The notes: generated by a model not told the origin, from the sequence alone. A stretch of 64,000 bases of DNA from Chrysophaeum taylorii (GCA_029834535.1 JAQMWT010000356.1:1-64000); one strand, 5' to 3'. Counted from the first letter of the stretch, positions 33,126 through 44,910 are shown. Numbers and translations: made by a program.

Positions 33126-33375
33126 GACGACCGCCAGAAAAGTTTTGTCGTCGTCGTCGTCTGCCGCGATCGAATTTTTGCACCCCTTCACGATCCTGGT
33201 GCGTCGTCCACCGCGGTCTTCATTGTCGCAGGCGGGGTGGAGGTCTCGACCACCAGACGCAAAGCTTGGCTGCACACAAGGTCTCTGAATGTGGTGGCTG
33301 ACAAATCGTGACGCCATCAGGAATCTTTTTAGCGTCAGAATAAATCGAGCGACGACGATGGAGTGAGTCATAGTT

Positions 33376-34119
33376 ATGCCGTCGAGTGTTCGGTGGCGGC
33401 GCGACGACGAGAAGGACGAGGTGGATCTGCTTGGCAACTCGGCGATTCTGACGCCGGATCTGCTGAGTGCGCTCGAGGGGACGCTCCCGCGCGCGTTGCG
33501 CGGGTACAATTGGAAGCTCGCCTACAGCCTCCAGGACCACGGCGCGAACATTGGAACCTTTTTCGCGCGGACCCAACACGAGTCGCCGACGATGCTGGTC
33601 GTCGAAACGGGGACGGGGGAAGTGTTGGGGGGCTTCGCGTCGACACGGTGGAAGCCGAGCAACTACGAATACTACGGCACCGGCGAATGTTTTCTTTTCT
33701 CGGTTGCGTCGAGGTGCGACGACCTCACCGAGCGGTTTGGCGGTCCCTCGCGCGTCCCCGTCGTGCGTCCGCTTGGCGGCCAAGCCGAGATTGATCTGCC
33801 GACCACCCGTGGCTCCGTCGTCGACGTCGTCAAGACCGAGAAGTCGGATATCGCCGTCAACAAATACCCGTGGTCGGGGGCCAACGGCTATTTCATGTGG
33901 TGCACCGAGGCCTCGATCGCAATGGGCGGGGGCGGCGGGGCCTGGGGCTTGTATTTGGACGACGACTTCTCCCGCGGCACCACGGGCCGTTCCGACACGT
34001 ACGACAATCCCCCCTTATGTTCCACGCCCGACTTCGACATCGTCAACCTCGAGTGCTGGGCCTTCTGCCCCCTCGGCGGCAAGGACGACCTCAAATCCCG
34101 CCTCCGTCGCTTCGCCTAA
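33376..34119 (+). CDS. TLDc domain protein
   Basis: 247 residues, intronless, nearly all of it one TLDc domain (~25-235). The signature blocks are visible: LTPDLLSALEGTLPRALRG, LAYSLQDHGANIGTFF, GGFASTRW, YYGTGECFLFS, ANGYFMWCTEASIAMGGGGG, and FDIVNLECWAF at the end. TLDc proteins (Oxr1, NCOA7, TBC1D24 relatives) act in oxidative-stress protection and in V-ATPase regulation or disassembly. This is a stand-alone, short form without LysM or TBC domains, so it is probably cytosolic. The downstream 3' flank to 34150 is compact. Confidence 0.93.
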   Translation: MPSSVRWRRDDEKDEVDLLGNSAILTPDLLSALEGTLPRALRGYNWKLAYSLQDHGANIGTFFARTQHESPTMLVVETGTGEVLGGFASTRWKPSNYEYYGTGECFLFSVASRCDDLTERFGGPSRVPVVRPLGGQAEIDLPTTRGSVVDVVKTEKSDIAVNKYPWSGANGYFMWCTEASIAMGGGGGAWGLYLDDDFSRGTTGRSDTYDNPPLCSTPDFDIVNLECWAFCPLGGKDDLKSRLRRFA

Positions 34120-35595
34120 CTCCGTAGATTTTAGTACAAGTTCGCTGACGCCGTATGTTTGTGCTTTGGAAAGAAGTCTATCGGCCCCCTCGAGTCGGGC
34201 AGCCCCCTTTTTTCCCCAAGCGGAGCGGGACGACACAATTTATACTTTACTCCGGCGTGCGCGCAGCAGTGTGGCGGACCCCTCCCCTCTTCGCCTGCCC
34301 CTTACCCTCCTCAAGCTCTGAGCATCCCCGTCTTATTCCGATATGTATTTCCCACCAGTACCAACATACGGCAGTACATCAGCCGCCTCTCAAACCCTTG
34401 CCGACAATTGAAATGACGCCCGCCCCCCACCACCGGAAGGGGGGCGAAGCTCCCCGAGACCCTTGCGCGTTTGAATTTGGAGCACACACCTATAGCAAGG
34501 GCGCCGTCATGCAGACTATTCGGGCCTGTCTTTACAGTCACCAGACTCCCAGGTTCTTCCAATGCCCACCGCCCTCCTTGGCAGAATAATAAAAGGCGAC
34601 GCCGTTGAGTGACTCTGACTGCAGGGAAAGTGATCAAACCGGAAATTGTCTTCGAAACAAATTCGCGGGCCAAAATATGTGACATGTTCGATGAGAAGTT
34701 CCCCCAAGATGTCGTCTCGTTACTTGCGAGGTGAATTCCCGCCTCGTGAGGCGAATTTTTCTCATGTATAAGACACCACGGCCGGCCGCTTAAATGGCAG
34801 CCTCGCGTTCGACTGCGCTGATGGCGCAAGCATCGCCAGCATTCGCGTCACAACGTCGACGCGTGCGAGCATTTCGTCTCGCTTCGACGTTGCGTTGATG
34901 TCCCGCAGCATCGTCGCGACGAAAAAGTTGGAGCCGTCGACGCTTTGCAACGTTTTCTGGTCCCGTCGCGCCGCAGCGTGGTTGTCATCCTCACATTCAT
35001 CAACCGCATCATTTTCGCCGGTGGTGTCGACCGCATTGTCGTCTTTGGCTTCAGTGCGTCGCCAATAATTGCGGCGTTGCATTCCGCGTCCTCGCGCCTC
35101 GTGTGCGACCGACCGTCGGGACCTCAGCCTAGTGGCCCTCATTCGTCCGCAAGACTTGGCTTTCGCTCCCAATTCTTCCATGTGCGGTTCGAGCCACAGC
35201 TTCGTTCGTCACCGTCGCAACGGCAGCCTTTCTCTTTCGCAGACGCAACAGCAAGGATCACACAAAACATACCACAGCGACCAACGACGCCCCCAACGAG
35301 AGTCTCTCTCGAGATCTTGCCACTCTTTTCGGAGGAGACGGCGTCGTCGGTGGTGAAGGCTCGGAGGCGTCGTCGGCATCACCTCTTGAAGGCTTTCCAT
35401 CGTTCTTGGAATAAACGAGTTGAAAGGCGCAGACTTTTTTTTCTTCCAGTACTTTTTCATGATGATATTATAGGGCAGCGTTGCGCATTTATTAGACCCG
35501 TGGTTCTCTACAAAATGAAATTGGCCAAATAATCATCAATCAGGGTTAATTTGGCCTGACTATTTGGCCAGTTTTAAGTGCCGGTTCTCTACTGC
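34120..35595. other. Intergenic; possible minus-strand coding traces at 34762-35460
   Basis: Two minus-strand stretches look partly protein-like. One at 34762-35181 ends with ATMLRDINATSKRDEMLARV, a pattern seen at the C-termini of Myb/SANT-like transposon-associated proteins; another lies upstream near 35260-35460. Frames do not join cleanly and no intron could be fixed. At 35520-35575 TTGGCCAAAT and ATTTGGCCAG form an imperfect inverted repeat. I assign no gene with confidence. Confidence 0.35.
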
Positions 35596-36554
35596 TCATG
35601 TAAACTGAAATGGATTTGATTTGTGTTTTTGCGGCTTAAAATGTCCGGTGGCCGGGGGGCGAATCTCGCGGCGAAAGGTCCAGTCCCACCTCGTCTGACA
35701 AGTCCCACCCCGCGCACTATGCTTGAGGCGCTCTCTCCTCCGCGAGGAGGGGCTTCTTTTTTTTTTGCGCCCTCGGCAGCGCCAAGTATAACGATAGCAC
35801 TCTTCTTCATATCGGAGGAGGCGGGGCGCCGGTGGCAGGGGCGGGCCGGCCGCCAGGGGGCGGAGGAGGTTTTTTAGGTGACGAGGCGCGGAGGTGGAGT
35901 CAAGAAGGTAAGGAGGGAGTTGTAGGTTCCTGACGAGCTCGGGAACATCAGGATCGGCGGCATACAGGATATCGTCCACTGCTGGATCGTTCGATTTGCA
36001 GACCTTGGCCAGCTCCTCCCAGTGCAAGCTGCAAGCTCCTCAAGGTTTTGCCAAGATGGCGTTATGACCCGCAAAAAAAAGGTGGGCGTCTCGCGTCTGG
36101 ACGATGGACATGACCATCCGCGATCGGCAGGGATCCTTCGACTAGTGATTCTTCGACGGCGACGGCGGCGAGCGAGCTTCACAAAGCGGGTTGCGCCAGC
36201 TCGGGGACACAGCCTCAGTTGCGGCCGCATACGCTGCGTCGACAGATGCAGCCTCTGACTCTGCGCCCTCCGGCTCCGACTCGGCCGAGTCACTCAGTGT
36301 GAAGAGCGTGGCACTCGTTTCCACCTTCTCGAGCCAAGCCACGAGCGCAGACCAGTTCCAGGCCTTGCACCTGGGCTCCGGCACGCTTTGCTCTGCCGCC
36401 CGGCTCTTGATCCATCTCCGCCACGAGGTGTTTGTTTTCCGGCCGCGAAACAAACCTTCGGGGTCAAGCTCTGCATCGTCATCGCAGCCCAGCCGGGTTT
36501 GATCTTCAGCGTCGCTGCCCGCCGCTGCGCTTTTTCCTTCGTGGTCCTCGCCAT
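35596..36554 (-). pseudogene. Fragmented minus-strand coding region, unidentified
   Basis: Protein-like stretches occur in different minus frames: WRRWIKSRAAEQSVPEPRC with WNWSALVAWLEKVETSATLF near 36330-36430, a VVMSIV/VQTRDAHLFF stretch near 36090-36110 and HWEELAKVCKSNDPAVDDIL near 35965-36025. They lie in order and could be exons or a frameshifted relic, but clean GT-AG introns linking them were not found. I recognise no domain. The C-terminal part from 35595 to 35880 is Arg-rich and unlikely to be coding. Confidence 0.3.
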
Positions 36555-36639
36555 GGTCGGTGTATTTGCTTAAATTTTTTCACTTTAGCGCCCTCAAAAA
36601 AACACCCGACCCAAGTCAGGTCCGATTAATTGAAAACAC

Positions 36640-36876
36640 GTGCAGGCCAGTAAGTTCACCTAGTCCCAATCTCTAACCCCAGTAAGTTCGGCGTAAACCC
36701 ACTCGTGCTCACACCCACTCACCCCACTCTCCTTCGAGCTCGTCGCTCTCACCTCTGCCAATCTAAGCTGCTTTCATCCGTACACGCCGCTAGCCTTTGC
36801 GTTCACTCTAAAACCCCAGTAAGTTCACTTGGTTCCAGTAAGTTCACCTGGTCACTAAGTTCACCTAGTCCCAACG
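36640..36876. repeat. AGTAAGTTCACCT repeat cluster, also found inverted at 47.0 kb
   Basis: Five copies of a ~17-nt unit close to CCAGTAAGTTCACCTAGTCCC. The block 36768-36873, beginning CTGCTTTCATCCGTACACG, matches the reverse complement of 46995-47103 with only scattered differences over more than 100 bp. It is a dispersed repeat. The second copy lies inside the candidate element at 46.9-49.8 kb, so this one may be a relic of the same family. No gene is seen from 36877 to 37554. Confidence 0.85.
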
Positions 36877-37554
36877 CCGGGAGGGGGCTTATCGTTGCAG
36901 TGGCCGTGCGACGGGTTGAGGTTGCGAAGACCTTAAGCTCGCGCTCAAAGTCAGCATGCCGTTGGTTGTCAGGGAGTTCAAAACTCTACTGTAAAGAGCG
37001 AGGCGTCGTCTTCCGACCCAGCCTAGTCAGCCGAAAAGAACTCCGACGCCTCGTCTCCGGGAAAAAAAGGCCGCGGTCATGCGCGCGTTGTCAGCATCGA
37101 CAACATCGTTTCGACGGGGCGTGAGAATGGCGCGCTGAAAGAGCCGCCGCGGCTCGTGGAAATAGTCTGCGAGGTCGCCGTAGACGGCTTGGAGGATCAC
37201 TGTCTGGCTCTCGCGCCTACCTGATCCTTACTATCGCGCCTACCTGATCCTTACCCTAAATCGAGGGACAAACAGACAAACAGACAAACATCTGTCGATT
37301 AGTAGTTAGGATCGTAATCTTCAACAGCTGTTGAAGAAAAAAATATTCAAAAATGTCAACGGCTCGGTAATTCTCGTTCACGTATCGTTGCAGTGATTGC
37401 AAGTCGAAGCTGACTTCCTGATTATTTCTGTGCATATATTATGCATTGATATTGAGTATTGGGTATTTTAGAAGAACGATCCATCTGCGTTCCGTGCGGT
37501 TCGAGTTATTGATCTTTCGGACCGAGGGTGTGTGCACGCCCACACTAAAGCGAG

Positions 37555-39048
37555 ATGGCCGACGACCGTTCATTTTGTGCTTTGGTTCTTTGGGTCTTTA
37601 GTATTGCGTTGCCCAATGCCATCCTGTCGTTCAAATTTCTGGTTGAAGGTACGATGCCACGCCATTCGTATGCCTGGGAGGCGATTCTCCCCCTTGGCAT
37701 CCTCCTCGCGATTGTCGGGTACTTCTGGTTCTTTTCCTTGTACACCGGTCCCCTTTCTCAAGAGTACTCTCCGCTTACGAGCCTTGCAGCTCGAGGTCCT
37801 GATGAACGAGCACCAGAAACTGGTGAAGCGAGGCGAGTTACGGAACGAGGGAGAGCGCTTGCTGTCCGCCGCGGCGGCGGCGGGCGATGCGACGAAAGAG
37901 GGCGATGAGAGATTGCGCGACGAAGGAGAGCGCGTGCCGTCCGCCGCCATTCTAGAGACTCGGGACGATTCGATGATTGGAAGAAAGGCGCTGAGGGACG
38001 GAAGAAGAAGATCGATGACGAGAGAAGTAGTGAGGCGGCTGAAAAACGATCCCCGGCAGTTGGATCCCGAGAAGATCGTCAAAATTCCGGAAAAGAGCGT
38101 TGTGGACAATCATCGAGATCGGCTGAACCGGTTTTTGGAAGAATTGAAGGTGGACGAGTGCGAGGTTAGGGTCGACGGGGCGTGTCAGTTTCGAGCTCTT
38201 GCTCACCAGCTCCTCGGAGACGAATCGAAGCACAACGAGATCAGGGCGGAAGTCGTTGAGAAACTAGCATCCGAGAAAGAAAAATACTTCGGGTTCGTCG
38301 TAGGCAACTTTGACAACTTCCTCGGGCGGATGATGGTTTCGACTGAGTGGGGTGACCATCTCACTTTGAAGGCAGCGGCCGACGTGTATCAGTGTCGCAT
38401 CTGCATCGTCACCTCGTATTCAACCAAGCCCTTCGTCCACGTCCTGCCGAGTGGTTGGGCCGACAAGCAGGAGGACAAGGAGGCGGACGACACCACCCAA
38501 AGGGAGCGCGACGACCTCCTCCTGGACTGTCCCACGTGCCATTCGTTGTGCGCCCACGTCCTGCCGAGTGACTGGGCCGACAAGCAGGAGGACCCCCCCC
38601 CCCTCCGCGCCGTCGGACAACAAGGAGGCCGAAGACACCAGAAGGGAGCGCGACGACGACCTCCTCCAGGACCGTCCCGCGATCTGGCTTTCATTCTGGG
38701 CCGAAGTCCACTACAACTCGCTCGCCTCGTATGAAGTCAACGGGGAGCGCCTCATCATCATCGAGCCCCTGTTCCAACCGCAGGCGACGAAAGAGGACGA
38801 CGAGAGGGCTCACCAGAAACATGTGAGGCATCGCGAGGCACCAAACGAGATAGAGCGCGCGGCGTTCGCCGCGGATGATTCCAGCTTTTGGCCGGGAATC
38901 GACACGGACGCCATCGACGCTGATCTATTCGCGCTGTTCGATCGACACGCATTGGAAAAACCGAAAGCCTGGAAGACTGACTACTCCGAATCGCTCTTCA
39001 AGGACGAGACCTTTCCAAATTATCAGCGCGCCTTCTATCTTCGCGATG
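37555..39048 (+). CDS. OTU-family cysteine protease with N-terminal membrane helices
   Basis: Likely deubiquitinase-type enzyme. ATG at 37555 opens a frame with two hydrophobic helices (FCALVLWVFSIALPNAILSF; AILPLGILLAIVGYFWFF). A 34-nt GT-AG intron (37748-37781) leads into a charged segment and the OTU domain: catalytic DGACQFRALA (Cys codon 38182), then NFDNFLGRMMVSTEWGDHLTL, ICIVTS, and after an insert IWLSFWAEVHYNSL with the catalytic His (codon 38709). The His block matches plant/fungal OTU proteins closely. The insert holds a ~130-bp tandem duplication (HVLPSGWADKQED repeated). It also has a C11 run near 38593-38603 where one C too many breaks the frame; with ten C the frame runs through. 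The C-terminal tail continues to about 39048, where either the protein goes on into the next membrane region through a ~40-nt intron or that is a separate gene. Confidence 0.8.
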
Positions 39049-41290
39049 ACGTCATGCATGTTGTTGTCGCCCATGGTATTGGTCCTCGAGCTGATAGTCA
39101 TCGGCCACGTACAAGGCTCCTATGGAGGGCGAGACATCACCGCTTGGTTGATCGTTCTGCTCTCGATACAGTTGGCGCTTTGCTTACACCGCTCCTGGTT
39201 CGCAGAGCGCAACGATGACCTTCCGGTCGTTGGAATATACCGGAGTGTATTCGTGATGGCTTTGGGCAGCCTGATACAGCCGAAACGACTAAAGCAACAA
39301 CGCTCATTCATGAGACACTTCAAGATTTTCATGAAGGAATTGTTGGATAATCTCGAAGAGGAATTCTTGGATATTCTGGACAGTGAGATATTGAAATTTT
39401 ATTCTATTTTTTGCCGTCTTCTTCATGACGATTCTGTTTGATGCGGCTCTCCTTTTAGCGGCGTTAATGCCCCTACGGACTGCGTACGACTTGTTTCGAA
39501 AGAACAAGAAAGACCGAAGAGTCCGCTATGCGATCTGGATCTTCATCGTCGGTCTCGTTGCCCTTGACACCGAGCTGTTGCGGTGGCAAATCGCCAAGGC
39601 ACGCGAAAAAGCCAAAAAGAAGAGCCCCGCCTTGTCGAGCACAAGCGACGTCGAGCAAGCCTCGAAAAAAAAGGACGATACTTCTTCTAAGATATAGACG
39701 GCAGCGGATGTTCCAGATGCTGGCGCGTACCGAAGACGCCCACAACCGCTACGACGAGTCGAAGGTTGACAAGAAACGAGCATTGGCTGAAAGACTCTGC
39801 CTTCCGCAGCCCGGAGGAGCGACGATCGGCATCAGTGGACCAGGAGACTCTTCGGATTTGTCGGCCACCGCGTTACCGTGTTCCTCGTTGGTTTTCTGCG
39901 GTCTTGTGATGTCGATGTACTGGATTGCGTTCGGGGCTACCGTAGGTTCCGGTATGGCCGGGTGCTACTTCAGAGTGCTCTCGGGTCTGTCCTGCTCGCG
40001 CAGCCGGTCGTCGCGCATAATGTTTGCGGCAAATTTTGGCGCGGCCTTTACTTTTTTGCTTTCGTCGTCTTCAACAACAGCAATCAACACACGACGAAAG
40101 TTACGACGAATCTCGCTGAGCCAGCAGACAACGCGGCTCCTACTGTTCACGACAAACACGGGGCTCGTCAGCAGCATCAAGACAACGCGAATGGTTCGAT
40201 CACGCAGTCATACCGCAGGCTGTCCCGCCAGGATATGGTGTCCTCTGATAATTTGATTCACGAACGGATTCAAGGTTTCAAACAAATTTGTCGCGACCTG
40301 ATCCAATCTATTACTATTGATGAATTCGATACGAATGAACTGATTCACGGTTGCCTACAATTCTTTCGCGGGCTTATCGAAGAGGCAACAGGGGGGGGGT
40401 CGGGTGGAAGATCTCTGGTATGTCCATACCTCTCGAATCATAATCCACAAGCACGCTCACGATTGCTTGTCCGCCTTCAGAACGACCATCGCCACGATCC
40501 TCCTCACCTACTTCCTCGCCATCTCGACGCTCATCATCTTCCAAGCGATTCTCACGACGTCTCCTACGGCCTTTTGGTTATGGCTTTACCTGATGAGCTG
40601 CAACCTCGCGATCCTACTCTACATCACATTCACCAGCTTCGTTGATCAAGGCGACAAGATCGTGGCCATCATAACAAGCCGCTTGACCTGCGAGTAATAG
40701 TGTCGCAAAAATTCGCACCCGCGTTCGGCACGAACTCCGGCGGCGAAGCACGGGCATTCCAGTCGGCAGAGTGGATCGTCACATACTGGCAGTCGCAACT
40801 TTTTTCACCTTACAGAATCACTCCTTGGGTCACAATCAACAAAGCCGCCATCTCCTTCTTCTTGAAGGCCTCGGTAGTCGTTGCCATCTATCTCTTCACT
40901 GCAGGCGTCCTCATCTCCACCACCGGAGACTTCGGCGAGGCGCGCACGGCATCCTCGCTGCGGTCCGAAATGTCCCTTACCTCAGCGCCTTTTCGTGGTC
41001 GTCTTCTATGGCGCCTAACATGCAGGCACCAACACTCCGGCTTTCAAGCAGCACTCGCGAGCGTACGACGCGTGCCTCTAAAAATCATCCTGGGTGTTCC
41101 TCGGCGCGCTATTTTACCAATTTCAGGTCGCTGACCCGACTTTCATTACGTGCTGTCCCCGCTCTCTCTTACGGCCATTCTATGATCATGACTTCTTCCT
41201 TCCATTGCAACCTCTCCAGCTTGCCCTCTTCTCTTTCCCCTTGGTCGCTCTAGTCCTTCTCTCCTTCTCGGGAGAACGTGCGGCGGGGCA
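39049..41290 (+). CDS. Multi-exon polytopic membrane protein, unidentified
   Basis: A run of plus-strand frames rich in hydrophobic helices, joined by plausible short introns. Segments: LVLELIVIGH, WLIVLLSIQLALCL, a helical LKQQRSFMRHFKIFMKELL block, then YAIWIFIVGLVALDTELLRW. A 76-nt intron at about 39388-39463 (GTGAGATATT...TTTTAG) and a 34-nt intron at 40420-40453 (GTATGTCC...CACAAG) preserve phase. After these come TILLTYFLAISTLIIFQAIL, FWLWLYLMSCNLAILLYITF, ASVVVAIYLFTAGVLI and LALFSFPLVALVLLSF near 41250. Other borders are unresolved, so the exact product is unknown. I recognise no transporter or channel family. It follows the OTU protease on the same strand with no spacer and could be its C-terminal membrane region. 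Confidence 0.5.
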
Positions 41291-42536
41291 TCTCGGCATA
41301 AGTACCCACAGAAATATGTGCCAGACTTCGCGAGGCGGGCGGGACCCGGCCAAGACCCGGTGGACTTTCCTAGGACCGGCGACGCCGGAACTACTCGGAA
41401 CCGGGCTCAAGAACCGATCGAGAACCAACCAACCGTGGGTGCCGATGTCTCTCATCCTCGCGCGCTTGGAACGGCCCTTGAAGGGCCAGCTACTCCTTCC
41501 TTCTTCTGCGAACGACCTGCGAACGACCTGCGTCCCCGTCATCATGTCCTCCCTCCTCGCTCACCCCGCTCTCGCTTCGCTCACCTCGATCACACTGCTC
41601 TGATCAGCCCCCCTTGTAAACGCGACAACATACCTTCTTGTGTTTCTGCCGCGTAGCGACTGGCTGTTGATTCGTCACTTTCTGTAAGCGCTGTCGCACA
41701 TGTCCCCTCCTGGTCGCGGATGCTCGCAGTCCTAATCCGCGGGTCGTATGCGGACACGATCCGCGTTCGTAAGCTTTCCTACTACTTTCATCGCTCTTTG
41801 ATTCCTTCACGAGCTCGCAGCGTGGCAAATTCCTTCATAGTTAACAATAGCACGAAGCAAAACTGAGGCAACCACTCGGCGAACGCCCTCCGTGCTCACC
41901 TTCGCACCCCCCCCCCCCGCGCTCTTCGCAGTCGACCTTTAACAGCAACCACACGGCGAGGGGAGCGGTTGCGCTGATGGTGGAAGTAGGTCGCGGTCTA
42001 GGAGATAGCCAGGGGTGCATATCGCAGGCAGGCACGCGAAACGCCAAGCTGCGCGATTTGGGGCGACCGGCATCTCGAAGAGCTGCCTCGAGGGTCACAG
42101 TGAATACATGCCGCCGGGCGATGGTGGAGATCGTGTCGCAGGCGCCGTAGGCGGGGGGCGCGTACCATGTGTTGTTCGAGGTGCCTTGACATCTTCACGC
42201 GAGGAAGAACATGCTCGGGCGCAAAATATAGTATACCTCAGGTAGCTAGCAAGGCGTTGCTGCTTTTAAGTTGTAGTTTTCCCGCCTCGGGCATTGCCCT
42301 GCTTTCTGGAAAGAGCGCGGGATTTTCGAATGCTGGAGCTTGGCCCTTTTCTGACCATTTCTGTGAATACCTCGCGAAGGTCTTGCAGAACGTACAAGTA
42401 GTACAAACTTGTAACAAATTTCTGTTTTACCGCAAGCGGTTTCCTCGGCTTTCCGGGAACGATACGAGCTTGACCTCGTAAGGAACTCGTAAGGAAGAAA
42501 GGAAAACGCAATCTTGAGATCTTGCCATAACAAAAG
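41291..42536. other. Intergenic, with dispersed-repeat copy c
   Basis: No gene is recognised. The dispersed repeat copy c is at 41907-41944. A TAAGGAACTCG direct repeat lies just upstream of the next gene. Confidence 0.5.
41907..41944 (+). repeat. Dispersed SalI-core repeat, copy c
   Basis: C12-13 tract followed by GCGCTCTTCGCAGTCGACCTTTAAC; the core matches copies a, b, d and e with two substitutions. About 590 bp upstream of the start of the secreted Cys-rich protein gene. Confidence 0.7.
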
Positions 42537-43919
42537 ATGATGATGATATTTGCGTTGTTGAGCGCGGCGTCTGCGCTGCGGCGCGAGGAGATCGAGACCG
42601 CAACCATCTTGAAGGGGCTCGCGCTCATCCAGGACGACGACCAGGAACATCGCGAGCTGTTGTACACGCGCGAGAACGTCTCGAGCGAGCTGATGACCTC
42701 GGGGTCCTCTTTCGTGCAGGCCGACGACGACCCGTTGTGCTTTGGGTCGAACTATTCGGGGACGATCATTCCAACGACCTACACGTTCAGTGGCGATTGC
42801 ACGGGGTGGCGGCTGAGGAGCGCGATGTTCTGGAAGTGCCGTTACCTCTTTCCCGACGTCTCGTACCTCGACGAGCTATGTGCGGCCGCCAAGCTCGCGA
42901 CCGACTACGCGAACGGCCGCGACCTCGAGTACCTCCTTGGGATGAGCTCGCAAGATCTCATGCTCCACTTCGACGGCCTCGGGAACTACAACGTGCGGAC
43001 GGAGGAGACGTTGACGGGCGAACACGATCTAACTGCCGAGACCGACTTTATGGAGGACGTGATGACTCATTTCGCCGAACCGGGTGGGCACGTCTTTTGG
43101 CCAACGCAGCACCAGATGAATTCCGGCACCGCGGGGGTGACATACCCTCAGTTCGAGTGCGACGCGACAAAGTGCGAAAACGGATGTTGCAGCAGCTGCG
43201 AAGACGGGTACTCGCCGATCGCGATAAACGGCACTTCGTGCGGCTCGGGCCCAAAGTACGAGTGCTGCAAGCCACCGGCGATCGAGGATCTCTCGTATCC
43301 GTCTTGCGAATTGAACGCGGTGATGTGCTGCTTTTCGCGCGACCGCTCGGCGAACAACAATCAGGGCTCGTGCAGGGAACCCTACGATACTAAGTGCTTT
43401 GACAAAGACCCCGCCGACAACACTGACCTCTGCCACGTCAACTTCACGCGCGGTGCGGCCTCCTCGCATCTCCGGGGGGGTATGGCCTATTTCGACGGCG
43501 ACGTCGAGGGACCTACCCACTGCCACGGCACGGCGTGGTCCGATGATGTTCTACACTCCAGCCACCGCTACTTGGGGACAAATCTTTTCTACATCGCCTT
43601 CTACGACCATCTCCGCGACCGCGGCTACGTCCAGAACATCCCGGGCGCGCCCATGTGCGGCTGCATCGAGGAAATGCCCACCGTCTCGCGTTCCGACTGC
43701 ACCGAGGTCGTCACCACGGAGACCTGGGAGTTCGTCATTCGCAACGACGCCTTCCACCGCCTCCGCCGCACCGACGCCGAGGTCAGGTTCATCTCCTGCC
43801 GCGGCGTCAACGGCACCCGGAATGATCTCGAGTCCTACTTCCTCACCGACACCATCGCCGGTCTCGAGGGTGAAGACGCCATCCGCCCCTACCTCGCCGG
43901 CACCTGCCCCAACCTCTAG
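42537..43919 (+). CDS. Secreted cysteine-rich protein of unknown function
   Basis: 460 residues, intronless. A short hydrophobic leader after the ATG (MMMIFALLSAASA) looks like a signal peptide. The mature part has more than 20 Cys, many in pairs (CCSSC, YECCK, MCCFS), several N-glycosylation sequons (NVS, NYS, NFT) and conserved-looking blocks such as CCFSRDRSANNNQGSC and GPTHCHGTAW, the latter with a His-Cys-His cluster. This suggests an extracellular or endomembrane disulfide-rich protein. The C-terminal ~100 residues (ETWEFVIRNDAFHRLRRT) are less Cys-rich. I do not recognise a family; conservation in other algae would need a search. Confidence 0.85.
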   Translation: MMMIFALLSAASALRREEIETATILKGLALIQDDDQEHRELLYTRENVSSELMTSGSSFVQADDDPLCFGSNYSGTIIPTTYTFSGDCTGWRLRSAMFWKCRYLFPDVSYLDELCAAAKLATDYANGRDLEYLLGMSSQDLMLHFDGLGNYNVRTEETLTGEHDLTAETDFMEDVMTHFAEPGGHVFWPTQHQMNSGTAGVTYPQFECDATKCENGCCSSCEDGYSPIAINGTSCGSGPKYECCKPPAIEDLSYPSCELNAVMCCFSRDRSANNNQGSCREPYDTKCFDKDPADNTDLCHVNFTRGAASSHLRGGMAYFDGDVEGPTHCHGTAWSDDVLHSSHRYLGTNLFYIAFYDHLRDRGYVQNIPGAPMCGCIEEMPTVSRSDCTEVVTTETWEFVIRNDAFHRLRRTDAEVRFISCRGVNGTRNDLESYFLTDTIAGLEGEDAIRPYLAGTCPNL

Positions 43920-44910
43920 TCGTTTTATTTTAAGGATTTATCAAGGGGGTTTATCAAATATATTATGACCAAGAGAAGAAGCTGCAAGTTCGCTTTTTTT
44001 GTTGGGCAGCACAGTTGGTTTTTGGTTGTTTCGTGGTAAGAGCCCCATCGATTTGAAGTTGCCTGCTAATATATATCCCTCGCGAGCAAGCGTGGACACC
44101 CCGCGGAGCAGCCGCAGGGTGTCCTCCTTCTTGGACGCGGACAGACGTAGACACAGCAAATTAGTAACATCCCGGAGTGCGGTTAGACAGCGGATGCGGG
44201 TTGCAGACGCGGCTCCGTGGCGGATGCGGATAGCGAGCGGATGCAGATAGCCCCGCCACAAGCAGTCGCAGATAACACGAGGACGCGAATTTCTAGCGGA
44301 TGCGGACATGTTGCGGATACAGGTAAACAAATGTTCCCGAGCTTCCTCAGAGACTGGTCCAATCAAGCCGTTCATGAGCAGAGTGAGTGTGGGCAATTTC
44401 GACTGGAAGCCGATTGTCGAGCCCGAAGTCGGCGGTGTCGCCGTTGGCGTCCATCGCTGTCTCCCCGTCGGAGAGGTCGTATTCTGCCGTGGCGTGGGTT
44501 GCCTCTCTCTGACAATGGCCGTATGCTCTATTTTTCGCAGCAGAAGACGTCTTTCATACGCAGCAGGTTGTGCTTACGCGCGAGATGTGGCGGGTTGAAG
44601 ACTCGCCGCGTACGACAGTCACAGAGTTTCGTGATGTTCTGCGCTTTCGTAGTAGTACTTGATGCTTCGATATTCGAATTCGTCGCAGTTGAAGAAGACA
44701 CTATGTGGTACTTTGCCTGGATAGTTCCCCTTAATTCGCGAATCTCGTCCAGCCGCGCGGTCAACGCGGCTTAGACGAGCGTCCTTATGATGCATATCGT
44801 TGTTGGCGCCGACGAGGTCGCGCAAGAGTCCGCCGTCCTCTCGTGCTTTCGGCGGTGAAAATATTAGACTCTACGATGCAAAGTAGGTCGCGGTGCTAAC
44901 GTCCTTGGCG
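43920..44910. other. Intergenic with GCGGATGCGGA-like degenerate repeats
   Basis: From 44175 to 44320 variants of GCGGATGCGG recur at irregular spacing. No gene is recognised. Confidence 0.5.

Noticed and set aside
32751-33509. 252-codon minus frame through the 54-bp minisatellite
   Set aside because: Frame openness comes from a repeat length divisible by three; outside the repeat the sequence lacks protein character and runs into the TLDc gene's 5' end.
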